From Clostridiaceae bacterium (GTDB lineage Bacteria; Bacillota; Clostridia; Oscillospirales; Acutalibacteraceae): a stretch of DNA of 17,439 nt. Positions 6,570 to 15,275 of the stretch are shown here, piece by piece (positions within the stretch are counted from its first letter, which is position 1; every line of letters begins with the position of its first letter). The stretch spans positions 1 to 17,439 of the forward strand of contig CAJGDU010000012.1 of the NCBI GenBank assembly GCA_904502175.1, given 5' to 3'. The notes beneath the pieces are model-generated. The model was not told where the DNA came from. It did not search any database and worked only from the letters and a program-made list of their open reading frames with translations. A program made the position numbers and the translations under genes.

Positions 6570-7724
6570 ATGCTGCGCAATCGGATCCTGCTGGGCGTCA
6601 TTCTGCTGGCGCTCATCGGGCTGGAAGTCTATGTGAACAACGTCTTCTCGCTCCTGCTTCTTCTGACGGGTCTCTTCCTGCCGGCGGTGTCCATCCTGTT
6701 CGGCGTCCTGTCCCGCAACGGCCTGACCGCGGAGCTCATCGTTCCGGCGGGCCTCTCCCGGGGCGATACGGCGGAGGTGAAGACCGTCTTCCACAACGCC
6801 TCGCTCTTCCCGGTGGCCTCCGCCTCCGGAGAACTGAACATCCACAACGCGCTGACGGGGACGGACCTGACCGAGTCCATCCGCTGTCCGGTCAGCGGGC
6901 GGGGCTCCGATGAAGTCCAGGTCTTCGCCGAGGAAGTGGAGACGGGGCAGATGTACATCACCCTCGACCGCATCAGCACGCGGGACCTCTTCGGTCTCGT
7001 GGAGTTCCCGGCCGAACACCGGCTGCGCCGCGTGGTCCTGGTGGAGCCCGATTACATCCCCACGGAAGTCAACGTCAGCGAGGTCCGCGAGACCGAAGCC
7101 GACTCGGAACGCTACTCCATGCGGGAACCGGGCCGCGATGTGTCCGAGACCTTCGACGTCCGCCCCTACGTGCCCGGCGACGAGGCCCGGGCCGTCCACT
7201 GGAAACTGTCGGCAAAAAACGGCGACCTCATGGTCCGCCGCTTCGTCAAGCCCATCCACTACTCGGTGGTCCTGCTGGTGGAGATGACGGAGTCCGACCC
7301 CCACGCGCTGGAGTCCTGCGTCTGCTATGCCGCGAACTTCTCCCGGGGGCTCCTGGACACCGGCATCATGCACACCTTCGCCTGGTACGACGGCGGCGCG
7401 GAAGAGTACTGCACCTTCAATGTCTCCTCGTATGAGGATCTGGAGACCGTCGTGTTCCGGCTGGTCTGCTCGGCGCCCCACGGGGAGGAGGACTCCTCGG
7501 GAGCCCGCTTCCTGACGGCGGGAGACGCCATCGGCCGGGGCACAACGGTGCTGTATCTGACCACGGACGCCGCCGCCCCCATGCTGGAGGAACTGGCGGT
7601 CCGCTGCCGGACCCATATCGCCCTCGTGGGACAGAAGGGCCTCGAAGAGGCGGAACAGTCCCTCGCCATGGACCGGCTGCCCGCGGACATCCGCAGCGTC
7701 GGCACCATGAACCTCAATATCTGA
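6570..7724 (+). CDS. DUF58 domain-containing membrane protein
   Basis: A 384-residue protein when started at ATG 6570, which has GGAGG (6557-6561) 8 nt upstream. Earlier in-frame ATGs fall in the terminator and promoter region and were rejected. Two hydrophobic segments near the N-terminus (about residues 5-20 and 27-47) anchor it in the membrane. The DUF58 signature is clear, with REPGRDVSETFDVRPYVPGD followed by HWKLSAK. DUF58 proteins regularly accompany MoxR ATPases and transglutaminase-like membrane proteins and have a von Willebrand-like fold; their molecular function is poorly known. The downstream transglutaminase gene starts 19 nt after the stop, so the two form an operon. A role in envelope protein assembly or modification is inferred from the family association. 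Confidence 0.85.
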   Translation: MLRNRILLGVILLALIGLEVYVNNVFSLLLLLTGLFLPAVSILFGVLSRNGLTAELIVPAGLSRGDTAEVKTVFHNASLFPVASASGELNIHNALTGTDLTESIRCPVSGRGSDEVQVFAEEVETGQMYITLDRISTRDLFGLVEFPAEHRLRRVVLVEPDYIPTEVNVSEVRETEADSERYSMREPGRDVSETFDVRPYVPGDEARAVHWKLSAKNGDLMVRRFVKPIHYSVVLLVEMTESDPHALESCVCYAANFSRGLLDTGIMHTFAWYDGGAEEYCTFNVSSYEDLETVVFRLVCSAPHGEEDSSGARFLTAGDAIGRGTTVLYLTTDAAAPMLEELAVRCRTHIALVGQKGLEEAEQSLAMDRLPADIRSVGTMNLNI

Positions 7725-7743
7725 CGACCGGAAAGGAACCCTT

Positions 7744-10104
7744 ATGCAGCTGAGAACTTCGGACAGACGCAGGCCCGCGAGCCTGAACGCTGTCGTGGCG
7801 GAAGTCGCCGCGGCGGTGCTGGTCCACGCGTCTCTCTGGCTGCTGCTCCTCTCCATGCTGTCCGTTCAGATGCCGGCCTGGTGGCTCGCGGTCATCGCGT
7901 TGCTGCCGGTGCCTCTCTACTTCTTATCCCGCATCAAAAGCTTCGGCACACTGCTGCCGGTCTATGCCGCCGTCCTGCCCCTGCTGGCAGGGCTCATCGG
8001 CTATAAATACTTCGGAAAAGGACTGCTCCAGCTCTACGACTATCTCGCGAAAGCGGTGAACGGCGTCCACGAGCTGGCCCTGTTCCCGGGCCTCTCGGGC
8101 TACCCGGCCTCCGACGTGCCGGACCTTCCGGCGCAGGCGGTCCTGCTGCTGCCGGCGTTCCTGACCGCGGGGCTCATCGCCTACGCCATCTGCCGCAAAG
8201 TCCGCCCGCTGGCGGTGCTCACGTGCCTGCTGCCGGCCCTGCCCTGGCTGCTCATCGGCCTGAAGCCCTCCATGTCCGCCCTCATCTTCTACCTGGTGGC
8301 GGTCACCTTCTACCTCATTCTGCTGACCACCCGCAGCAAAGGTGTGGCCCGCCGCCTCACCTGGCTCAACGGGGAAGTGTCCGGCGCGCTGCTGGTCTTC
8401 CTGGTCCTGCTGGCGCTGCTCCTCGGCGGCTTCGAACGCTCCGAGACGGTGGACCGGGTGAGGGACCGGATCAGTACCCGCGTGACCGCGTTCCGCTACG
8501 CGCCGGAGGACCCTGCCGACGGCATGCCCGGGGGAGACCTGAACCAGGCGGACACGGTCACCTATGACGGAAGACCCGCGCTCACGGTCACCACGCCGAA
8601 TGCGTTCTCCATGTATCTCAAAGGGTTCACGGGCGATGTGCTCGAAGACGGCGTCTGGCAGCCCCTGTCCGCGGACACCTATTTCAAAGACTATTCCCTG
8701 ACGGGCCCCTGGGTCCGCAACGACGCCTTTTCGCCGGCCATCTCTCTGGGCCAGCTCCTGGACCTCAAATGGCAGGTCCAGACCGCCCAGTACGACCGGG
8801 GCGAGCGCAAGTCGGTCACCATTGCCCGCTATCCCGTCACCATCCGCAACGAACGGGCCTTCCGGAACACCATGTTCCTGCCCTATGAAGTGAGTGCGGA
8901 GTCAAAGGGGCTCCGGCGGGCCGAGCTCTCCCACGAGGGCGCTTCCGCGGAGGGCCTTCGCGGCCAGCGGTCCTATGAACTGACGGTCTACCAGCCCCTG
9001 ACCGCCGACTACGGCAACGTCAGTTCCGAGGCCGTCATCGGTGAAGACGCGCAGTATAACGAACGGTACAGAGACGACTTCGTTCCCGCGGAAAAGGTGT
9101 ATCGGGACTTCGTGAACGCCTATGAGCGGGATCTCCCGGACGCATACCGGGCGCCCGTCGCGGAACTGGCTCACGCCGCCGGACTGACCGGCAGTCCCTC
9201 AAAAGACGTCTTCCGCATCCGGAACCTGTTCGGGAGCGCGTTCCGGTATTCCCTCGAACTTGAAGCTCCCGCGGCCGGGAAAGACCCGCTGCTTACCTTT
9301 ATGCAGGAGACCCGGACCGGCTACGATACCCACTTCGCATCGCTCGCGGTCCTTCTCTTCCGGCAGGCCGGCATCCCCGCCCGGTACGCGGAAGGCTACT
9401 TCATCTCGAAGGAACTGGCCGCGTCTGTCGACAGCGAGACAGAGGTGGAGCTGGCGGTGCCCGATTCCGCCTCTCACGCCTGGGTCGAAGTCTATAAAGA
9501 CGGCGTCGGCTGGGTGCCGGTGGAAGTGACCCCGGGCTACTACGAGACCGAACCCGGCAGCAGTTCCGGAGCGGGCAACAAGGCCCAGGAAGAACAGCCG
9601 GAAGAGGTCGCGCCGCCCGAGACACCGGAGGAGGAAGACAAGCCCCTGCCGGACGAACCGGACGAAGACGACGCCACTCCGGACGCGGAGAAACACGGCT
9701 CGCTCCTGCTGCTTCTGCTGCCGCTGTTCCTGCTGGCGCTGCTCGTGCCCCTGGTCGGCAACGCGCTCGCCCGCAGAAAGATCCGCAGGGCGGCGGACAA
9801 AGAGACCACGGCCCTGGCCTACCGGTATCTGGAGCGGGTGCTCCGCCTCTTCGGCCTGCGGCCCGAACGCCGGAAGCCCGCCGAAACGGCAGCGCTGCTG
9901 GGCGAGGACCGGAGGGCTTACCTGACCGCCATCGGCCTCTTCTACAAAGAGACCTTCTCGGAGGAGGGGCTCACCCCGGAGGAACGCCAGCAGCTCTGCG
10001 ACACGGTCCTCGATCTCACCGCCAACACGAAACAACTCCGCAGGGCCCGCAAGGCGCTGCGTCAGAAAACCGCAAACCACAGGGAGGAACACCATGGAAA
10101 ATAA
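7744..10104 (+). CDS. Multi-pass membrane transglutaminase-like (TgpA/YebA-type) protein
   Basis: A 786-residue protein. About 225 N-terminal residues form several membrane segments. A large external region contains a transglutaminase-like core at about 480-600 (GIPARYAEGY, SHAWVEVY, WVPVEVTPG). An acidic Pro/Glu/Asp linker (about 615-650), a single membrane segment (about 652-676) and a cytosolic tail resembling DUF4129 follow. Transglutaminase-like enzymes use a Cys-His-Asp triad. Here His578 is present, but the expected Cys position reads Asp528 (GYDTHFA instead of GYC.HFA) and the acidic residue appears as Glu594. The domain may be non-catalytic or belong to a variant subfamily. It belongs to an operon with the DUF58 gene (19 nt apart) and the MoxR gene (11-nt overlap). 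Start: ATG 7744 with AAGGA at 7733-7737. Confidence 0.85.
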   Translation: MQLRTSDRRRPASLNAVVAEVAAAVLVHASLWLLLLSMLSVQMPAWWLAVIALLPVPLYFLSRIKSFGTLLPVYAAVLPLLAGLIGYKYFGKGLLQLYDYLAKAVNGVHELALFPGLSGYPASDVPDLPAQAVLLLPAFLTAGLIAYAICRKVRPLAVLTCLLPALPWLLIGLKPSMSALIFYLVAVTFYLILLTTRSKGVARRLTWLNGEVSGALLVFLVLLALLLGGFERSETVDRVRDRISTRVTAFRYAPEDPADGMPGGDLNQADTVTYDGRPALTVTTPNAFSMYLKGFTGDVLEDGVWQPLSADTYFKDYSLTGPWVRNDAFSPAISLGQLLDLKWQVQTAQYDRGERKSVTIARYPVTIRNERAFRNTMFLPYEVSAESKGLRRAELSHEGASAEGLRGQRSYELTVYQPLTADYGNVSSEAVIGEDAQYNERYRDDFVPAEKVYRDFVNAYERDLPDAYRAPVAELAHAAGLTGSPSKDVFRIRNLFGSAFRYSLELEAPAAGKDPLLTFMQETRTGYDTHFASLAVLLFRQAGIPARYAEGYFISKELAASVDSETEVELAVPDSASHAWVEVYKDGVGWVPVEVTPGYYETEPGSSSGAGNKAQEEQPEEVAPPETPEEEDKPLPDEPDEDDATPDAEKHGSLLLLLLPLFLLALLVPLVGNALARRKIRRAADKETTALAYRYLERVLRLFGLRPERRKPAETAALLGEDRRAYLTAIGLFYKETFSEEGLTPEERQQLCDTVLDLTANTKQLRRARKALRQKTANHREEHHGK

Positions 10105-11038
10105 AAGCGCACTCATTCTCGAAGAGATCAAAAAGGTCATCGTCGGCAAGGATGAGGTCATCACGAAGACCCTGATGGCCATCCTGGCCGGGGGCCACGT
10201 GCTGCTGGAAGACGTGCCGGGCGTCGGCAAGACGACGCTGGCGCTGGCGTTCTCGCGGGCCATGAGCCTGACGGAGCGCCGGGTCCAGTTCACCCCGGAC
10301 ACCATGGCCAGCGACATCGTGGGCTTCTCCGTCTACAACAAAGCCACGGGCCAGTTCGATTTCCAGCCCGGCGCGGTGTTCTGCAACATCCTGCTGGCGG
10401 ATGAGATCAACCGGACCTCCGCCAAGACGCAGGCGGCCCTCCTCGAAGTCATGGAGGAGATGCGGGCCACCGTCGACGGGGTCACCTACGCTCTGCCGGA
10501 CCCCTTCGTCTGCATGGCCACCCAGAACCCCCTGGGCAGCGCCGGCACCCATCCGCTGCCGGACTCCCAGCTGGACCGGTTCATGGTCCGCCTGTCCATG
10601 GGCTATCCCACCATCGAGAACACCATCGAGATCGTCCAGCTGCGGCAGGGCGTGGACCCGCTCGACAGCGTCCGGGCCGTGGCCTCCGCCAGAGACATCC
10701 TCGACATGCGGGCGGCCGTCACCGCAGTCTTCATCGACGAGGCCCTCATCCGCTATGCCGCGGAGCTCTGCGACCGCACCCGGAACCTGGAGGAAGTCGA
10801 ACAGGGCGTCAGCCCCCGGGCCGTCCTTGCCCTGGTCCAGATGGCCAAAGCTTCCGCCTATATGCGGGGCCGGAATTACGTCATTCCGGAGGACATTCAG
10901 AGCCTCTATGTGGACGTCTGTGCCCACCGTCTCATCCTGACGCCCCGGGCCAAAATCCGCAAGCGCTCGCCGGAACAGATCCTTCTCGAGGTCCTTAAAT
11001 CCGTCCGCGCGCCGGCCCCGGCGCCCCGCCGGAAATGA
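10094..11038 (+). CDS. MoxR-family AAA+ ATPase
   Basis: A 314-residue MoxR-type ATPase of normal family length. It shows Walker A in EDVPGVGKTT (39-48), Walker B with the sensor region LLADEINR (Asp103, Glu104), QNPLGSAGTHPLPDSQLDRF, and a C-terminal lid helix domain. MoxR proteins act as chaperone-like ATPases, often to activate or assemble partners encoded next to them, typically DUF58/VWA proteins. The ATG lies inside the end of the transglutaminase gene (11-nt overlap), with AGGGAGG at 10081-10087, so translation is probably coupled. In many bacteria, including the Bacillus yeaC-yebA region, MoxR comes first; here it is last. The C-terminus ends in a Pro/Ala/Arg-rich tail. Confidence 0.92.
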   Translation: MENKSALILEEIKKVIVGKDEVITKTLMAILAGGHVLLEDVPGVGKTTLALAFSRAMSLTERRVQFTPDTMASDIVGFSVYNKATGQFDFQPGAVFCNILLADEINRTSAKTQAALLEVMEEMRATVDGVTYALPDPFVCMATQNPLGSAGTHPLPDSQLDRFMVRLSMGYPTIENTIEIVQLRQGVDPLDSVRAVASARDILDMRAAVTAVFIDEALIRYAAELCDRTRNLEEVEQGVSPRAVLALVQMAKASAYMRGRNYVIPEDIQSLYVDVCAHRLILTPRAKIRKRSPEQILLEVLKSVRAPAPAPRRK

Positions 11039-11039
11039 C

Positions 11040-11068
11040 TTTACGGAGACCCCTTTTTCAGTTATAAT
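11040..11068 (+). promoter_or_regulatory. Probable promoter of the pyrH-frr housekeeping run
   Basis: A perfect TATAAT (11063-11068) lies 17 bp from TTTACG (11040-11045, 4/6 match). The elements start immediately after the MoxR stop codon. No clear terminator separates the MoxR gene from this promoter, so some readthrough into pyrH is possible. Confidence 0.6.
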
Positions 11069-11105
11069 GTTAAAAGTAAATTTTGAAGACAGGAAGGTGT
11101 CCGCA

Positions 11106-11816
11106 ATGGCTGCGAAATTCGACAGGATCCTTTTGAAACTCAGCGGAGAAGTGCTGGCCGGCGAGGCCGGACACGGCTTCGATTTCGACGTCATCGAGAC
11201 CATCTGCGACGCCATCGCCAAGGTCGTCGACATGGGGGTCTCCGTGGGCATCGTCATCGGCGGCGGCAACTTCTGGAGAGGCCGTTCCAGCGGCTCCATG
11301 GACCGCTGCAGAGCGGACTCCATCGGCATGCTGGGCACCGTCATGAACTCCATCGCGGTGGCCGATGTGCTCATCGCCAAAGGGGTCCCCGCCAAAGTCT
11401 ACTCGGCTGTCGAAATGGGTCCCGTCGCGGAACTTTTCACCGCCGACAAGGCCAGAGAGGACCTGGAAAACGGCGTCGTCACCATTTTCGGCGGCGGCAC
11501 CGGCAACCCGTTCTTCTCCACGGACTCCGCCGCTGCGCTGAGAGCAGCGCAGGTCCAGGCAGACGTCATCTTCAAGGCCACGAACGTGGACGGGGTCTAT
11601 GACAAGGACCCGAACAAGTTCGACGACGCGGTGAAGTTCGACGAGATCACCCAGTCCGAACTCCTGTCCAGAGGCCTCGCTGTCATGGACGCCTCCGCCG
11701 CGTCCCTCTGCCGCGACAACGGCATCGACATCCTCGTCTTCGACCTGACAGACCCGCAGAACATCGTCCGCGCCGTATCCGGCGAGACGGTCGGGACCCT
11801 CTGTCGTTCCGAATAA
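11106..11816 (+). CDS. pyrH: UMP kinase
   Basis: Phosphorylates UMP to UDP with ATP in the cytoplasm, in pyrimidine nucleotide synthesis. The protein has 236 residues when started at ATG 11106. An in-frame ATG at 11067 overlaps the -10 box and lacks a ribosome binding site, while AGGAAGG (11091-11097) serves 11106. Family features include the N-terminal KLSGE, VIGGGNFWRG (Gly52-Gly59), RADSIGMLGTVMN, FGGGTGNPFFSTDSAA and KATNVDGVYDKDP. The FWRGR form of the glycine loop is typical of Bacillota. pyrH followed by frr is a widely conserved pair, usually after rpsB-tsf; those two genes are not adjacent here, and the MoxR cluster stands upstream instead. Confidence 0.97.
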   Translation: MAAKFDRILLKLSGEVLAGEAGHGFDFDVIETICDAIAKVVDMGVSVGIVIGGGNFWRGRSSGSMDRCRADSIGMLGTVMNSIAVADVLIAKGVPAKVYSAVEMGPVAELFTADKAREDLENGVVTIFGGGTGNPFFSTDSAAALRAAQVQADVIFKATNVDGVYDKDPNKFDDAVKFDEITQSELLSRGLAVMDASAASLCRDNGIDILVFDLTDPQNIVRAVSGETVGTLCRSE

Positions 11817-11859
11817 GGCAATCATTTCAACGAAAATACATTTACCGGAGGAAACAATC

Positions 11860-12411
11860 ATGGCAGAACAAAAGACTGCTGAAAGCAGAATGCAGAAAGC
11901 GATCGACCGCCTCGTCACCGATTATTCCGAGATCCGCGCGGGCCGTGCGAACCCCAATGTCCTCGACAAGGTCATGGTGGACTATTACGGCACCCCGACC
12001 CCGGTGGGCCAGGTCGGCTCCATCTCTGTGGCGGAGGCCCGCATCCTGGTCATCCAGCCCTGGGACAAATCGCTGCTCGATCCCATCATGAAAGCCATCC
12101 AGTCTTCCGACATCGGCATCAACCCTCAGAACGACGGCACCGTCATCCGCCTCACCTTCCCGCAGCTCACGGAGGAGCGCCGGAAAGAACTGGCGAAGGG
12201 CATCTCCAAGAGAGGGGAAGAGGCCAAGATCGCGGTCCGCAACATCCGCCGCGATGAAATGGACTCGCTGAAGAAGGCCAAGAAGGCCGGCGAACTCACG
12301 GAAGACGACCTGCGGGACGAAGAAGAGAACCTGCAGAAGCTTACCGACAAGGTCTGCAAGGAGATCGACGAGATCGCCAAGAAGAAGACCGACGAGATCA
12401 TGAGCGTATAA
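11860..12411 (+). CDS. frr: Ribosome recycling factor
   Basis: Releases ribosomes from mRNA after termination, together with EF-G, in the cytoplasm. It has 183 residues against a usual length of about 185. The family pattern is clear: an N-terminal helix with IRAGRANP, VDYYGTPTPVGQV, ISVAEARILVIQPWD, NPQNDGTVIRLTFPQLTEERRK (split here by ordinary family variation) and a basic/acidic long C-terminal helix. GGAGG (11847-11851) sets ATG 11860. It follows pyrH by 43 nt and precedes uppS by 87 nt, with a hairpin in the second gap. Confidence 0.98.
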   Translation: MAEQKTAESRMQKAIDRLVTDYSEIRAGRANPNVLDKVMVDYYGTPTPVGQVGSISVAEARILVIQPWDKSLLDPIMKAIQSSDIGINPQNDGTVIRLTFPQLTEERRKELAKGISKRGEEAKIAVRNIRRDEMDSLKKAKKAGELTEDDLRDEEENLQKLTDKVCKEIDEIAKKKTDEIMSV

Positions 12412-12431
12412 CCGTCAAACGGAATATTTGG

Positions 12432-12476
12432 AGTAATGGCGCACGGGGGTACGTTCTCTCGCATTGCGCCGTTACT
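12432..12476 (+). promoter_or_regulatory. Stable hairpin between frr and uppS
   Basis: AGTAATGGCGCA (12432-12443) pairs with TGCGCCGTTACT (12465-12476), 12 bp with one wobble, around a 21-nt loop. The sequence after it has only four consecutive T (in TGCGTTTTAG), which is weak for a terminator. It could be a partial terminator, an attenuator, or an RNA-processing or stability element that sets uppS expression relative to frr. Confidence 0.5.
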
Positions 12477-12498
12477 TGCGTTTTAGGGGAGTGTTCCA

Positions 12499-13242
12499 AT
12501 GTCAAATCTTCCTCCGAAAGAGTTCATGCCGAAACACATCGGCATCATCATGGACGGCAACGGCCGGTGGGCCCGCGAGCGCGGACTGCCCCGGACCGAA
12601 GGCCACATCCAGGGGGCAAAAGTCTTCCGTCAGATCATGGACTACGGTCACGATATCGGACTGCAGGCCATGACCTTCTACGCCTTTTCCACGGAAAACT
12701 GGAAACGGCCGAAGGAAGAGGTCAAAGCCCTCATGGAGATCTTTCACGACTATCTGCAAGAGGCCGATGAAGTCAAATATGACCGGGAAAAGCGCGGCTT
12801 TTACCTGCGGGTCATCGGCGACATCTCCGGTCTCCCGAAGCCCCATCAGCTTTTGGCGAAGAGCGCGTGCCTTGCCATGAACAACAAGGACGCCATGGTC
12901 GTCAACATGGCGCTGAATTACGGCGGGCGGCAGGAGATCATCCACGCGGTGCAGGAACTGGCCGAAGAGGTGAAGAAGGGGACCCTGTCTCCGGAAGACA
13001 TCACGGAGGACCTGCTCTCCGACCACATGTATACGAAGGGCCTCCCGGACCCGGACCTCATCATCCGGCCCTCCGGCGAACTGCGCCTCTCCAATTTCCT
13101 GACCTGGCAGTCGGCCTATTCCGAATTCTGGTTCGACGACATCGCCTGGCCGGACTTCACGACCGATGACCTGGACCGGGCCATCATGGACTACGCGAAG
13201 CGGGACCGCCGGTTCGGCGGCCTGTCTGAGCAGGATCACTAA
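12499..13242 (+). CDS. uppS: Isoprenyl transferase (undecaprenyl diphosphate synthase)
   Basis: A cis-prenyltransferase that extends farnesyl diphosphate with isopentenyl diphosphate to the C55 carrier lipid used for peptidoglycan and other envelope polymers. It has 247 residues. The signature IMDGNGRWA contains catalytic Asp19. FSTENWKRP, NYGGRQEI, RPSGE (Arg190, Glu194) with RLSNF, and YSEFWF near the C-terminus are all present. ATG 12499 is preceded by AGGGGAG (12485-12491). It starts a tightly packed series with cdsA (21-nt gap), so carrier-lipid and phospholipid synthesis are linked in the operon. Function is assigned by family; product chain length cannot be read from sequence. Confidence 0.97.
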   Translation: MSNLPPKEFMPKHIGIIMDGNGRWARERGLPRTEGHIQGAKVFRQIMDYGHDIGLQAMTFYAFSTENWKRPKEEVKALMEIFHDYLQEADEVKYDREKRGFYLRVIGDISGLPKPHQLLAKSACLAMNNKDAMVVNMALNYGGRQEIIHAVQELAEEVKKGTLSPEDITEDLLSDHMYTKGLPDPDLIIRPSGELRLSNFLTWQSAYSEFWFDDIAWPDFTTDDLDRAIMDYAKRDRRFGGLSEQDH

Positions 13243-13263
13243 GAGAATCGAGGAAAACCCATT

Positions 13264-14127
13264 ATGAAAACTCGTGTCATATCCGGCACCGTCATTGCCA
13301 TACTGCTCGTCGCGGCGTACTGTCTCATGTTCACACCGGTCATCGACGTGCTGTTCTCGCTGCTGGCGGCGGCCGCCTGTTTTGAGATCACCAAGGTGGC
13401 CGGGGTCAAGAACCCGGTGCTGAAGGTCGTGGCCATCGCCTTCTCCTTCGCGCTGCCCCTGTGTCTCGTCTATCTCCACAACATCCCGCTTCTGGAGATC
13501 ATCGTCGTCCTTTACGTCATCCTGCTGGTCGTCCTGACCGTGGCGAACTTCTCGAAGACCACCATCACCTTCCCGGAGCTGGCGGTCACCGTGTACGCTT
13601 CGCTGGTCATTCCGGCGGCCTTCGCCTCCATCGGGCTCATCTCCGACATGTATCTCCGTTACCCCGACTTCATCAGCCGGGCGGACTGCCGCCTGCTGCT
13701 CTGGATCACCGTGGCTACGGCGCTGCTCACCGACGTCTTCGCCTACTTCGTGGGCGTGAAGTTCGGCAAGCATAAGATGACCCCGAACCTCAGCCCGAAA
13801 AAGTCCTGGGAAGGCGCCGTCGGCGGTGTCGTCTGCGTCCTCCTCTTCATGCTTCTGAGCCTGGTGCTCTTTGAAAAAGTCCTCGCAAAAGAGTCCTTCT
13901 TCATGCCGGTCTGGTTCTACTGCATCACCGTGGTGTTCATCTCCATCACCTCCATGTTCGGCGATCTGATGGCTTCTCTCATCAAACGCTATTACGGAGT
14001 GAAAGACTACTCGAACCTCATTCCCGGCCACGGCGGCATCATGGACCGCTTCGACAGCGTCCTGCTGGCGTCGCCCACCATGTTCGTCCTCATCACTATC
14101 TACGGATCGGTGGTGATGGGCGCATGA
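13264..14127 (+). CDS. cdsA: Phosphatidate cytidylyltransferase (CDP-diglyceride synthase)
   Basis: An integral membrane enzyme that makes CDP-diacylglycerol from phosphatidate and CTP, the branch point for phospholipids. It has 287 residues and about eight hydrophobic segments across its length. The CDS family signature is complete at the C-terminal end: SLIKR (238-242), KD (247-248), PGHGGIMDRFD (254-264). The conserved LSPKKSWEGAVGG also stands before it. Its stop codon overlaps the dxr start codon by 4 nt (ATGA, 14124-14127), so the two genes are probably translationally coupled. AGGA (13251-13254) supports ATG 13264. Confidence 0.97.
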   Translation: MKTRVISGTVIAILLVAAYCLMFTPVIDVLFSLLAAAACFEITKVAGVKNPVLKVVAIAFSFALPLCLVYLHNIPLLEIIVVLYVILLVVLTVANFSKTTITFPELAVTVYASLVIPAAFASIGLISDMYLRYPDFISRADCRLLLWITVATALLTDVFAYFVGVKFGKHKMTPNLSPKKSWEGAVGGVVCVLLFMLLSLVLFEKVLAKESFFMPVWFYCITVVFISITSMFGDLMASLIKRYYGVKDYSNLIPGHGGIMDRFDSVLLASPTMFVLITIYGSVVMGA

Positions 14128-15275
14128 CACAGGACCTCTGCATCCTCGGCTCCACCGGTTCCATCGGCACCCAGAGCCTGGACGTCTGCCGCAAACAGGG
14201 CATCCGCGTCCGCGCCCTGACCGCCAGCACCAGCGTGGACACGCTGGAAGACCAGGTCCGCGAGTTCAACCCGGACAAGGTCGCGCTGCTCGACGAGACC
14301 GCCGCGGCAGACCTCAGGGTCCGCATCGCGGATACCGGAACGAAAGTCCTCTCCGGCATCGGCGGCATCTGCGAATGCGCCACCGACCCGGAGTCCGATA
14401 CCGTCCTCAATTCCATCGTCGGCATTGCGGGACTCATGCCCACCATGGACGCCATCGAGGCGGGGAAGACCATCGCCCTCGCCAACAAGGAGACCCTGGT
14501 CACCGGCGGTCAGCTGGTCACCGAGGCCGCCCGCGAGTACGGCGTCCGTATCCTGCCGGTGGACAGTGAGCACTCCGCCATCTTCCAGTGCCTGGAGGGC
14601 GCCCCGCCCGCGCGGCGGCTCAAGCGCATCCTCCTCACGGCCTCCGGCGGCCCCTTCTTCGGCCGCAGCCGGGAGAGCCTGAAAGATGTCACGGTGGAAC
14701 AGGCCCTGAACCATCCGAACTGGTCCATGGGCGCAAAGATCACCATCGACTCCGCCACCATGATGAACAAGGGCCTGGAAGTCATCGAGGCCTGCTGGCT
14801 CTTCGGGGTCCCCGAAGACAAGATCAAAGTGGTGGTGCATCGCGAAAGCATCATCCACTCCGCGGTCCAGTATGAGGACAACGCCGTCGTGGCGCAGCTG
14901 GGGCTTGCCGACATGCGCATCCCCATCCAGTATGCCCTCACTTACCCCGACCGGCTCCCGTCTCCTACGAAGGAACTGGACCTGGCCGAGCTGGGCACCC
15001 TCACCTTTGCCGAACCGGACATGGAGACCTTCGACTGTCTCGCCATCTGCCGGGAGGCCATCCGCCGCGGAGGGCTCTATCCCACCGCCGCAAACTCCGC
15101 CAACGAACAGGCCAACGCGCTGTTCCGCCAGGGCAAGATCCGCTTCCTCGAGATCGGCGAACTGGTGGGAGAGGCCATGGAGGCCTGTGAAAACAAAGAA
15201 GATTTCGTGCTGTCAGATGTCCTGGCAGCGGACCGCATGGCAAGAGACTATGTCATGCAGCATGTAGGAGCGTGA
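14124..15275 (+). CDS. dxr: 1-deoxy-D-xylulose 5-phosphate reductoisomerase
   Basis: Converts DXP to 2-C-methylerythritol 4-phosphate with NADPH and a divalent metal, the second step of the MEP isoprenoid pathway, in the cytoplasm. It has 383 residues. The NADPH-binding GSTGSIG lies at 9-15, ALANKETLV in the middle region, and the metal-binding and active-site segment is DSEHSA (Asp147, Glu149). The substrate loop region LTASGGPF, the DSATMMNKGLEVIEA element and the C-terminal NSANE region follow. The start codon overlaps the cdsA stop (ATGA), and the rseP start overlaps the dxr stop (GTGA). ispG lies further down the same run, so two MEP-pathway steps are co-located. Confidence 0.97.
   Translation: MTQDLCILGSTGSIGTQSLDVCRKQGIRVRALTASTSVDTLEDQVREFNPDKVALLDETAAADLRVRIADTGTKVLSGIGGICECATDPESDTVLNSIVGIAGLMPTMDAIEAGKTIALANKETLVTGGQLVTEAAREYGVRILPVDSEHSAIFQCLEGAPPARRLKRILLTASGGPFFGRSRESLKDVTVEQALNHPNWSMGAKITIDSATMMNKGLEVIEACWLFGVPEDKIKVVVHRESIIHSAVQYEDNAVVAQLGLADMRIPIQYALTYPDRLPSPTKELDLAELGTLTFAEPDMETFDCLAICREAIRRGGLYPTAANSANEQANALFRQGKIRFLEIGELVGEAMEACENKEDFVLSDVLAADRMARDYVMQHVGA

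Noticed and set aside
3900..7856. A 1318-codon open frame on the - strand across copA and the DUF58 gene
   Set aside because: It lies opposite two clear genes. Their strong G/C third-position use removes stop codons from the antisense frame, and the translation (Gly/Asp/His/Arg-rich) matches no family I recognise.
11067..11105. Upstream extension of pyrH to ATG 11067
   Set aside because: The ATG overlaps the TATAAT box, so it would not be in the transcript; AGGAAGG fits ATG 11106, and the protein then begins as the family does.
12502..14130. A 542-codon antisense frame opposite uppS and cdsA
   Set aside because: It shadows two well-identified genes and has low-complexity His/Asp/Gly composition.
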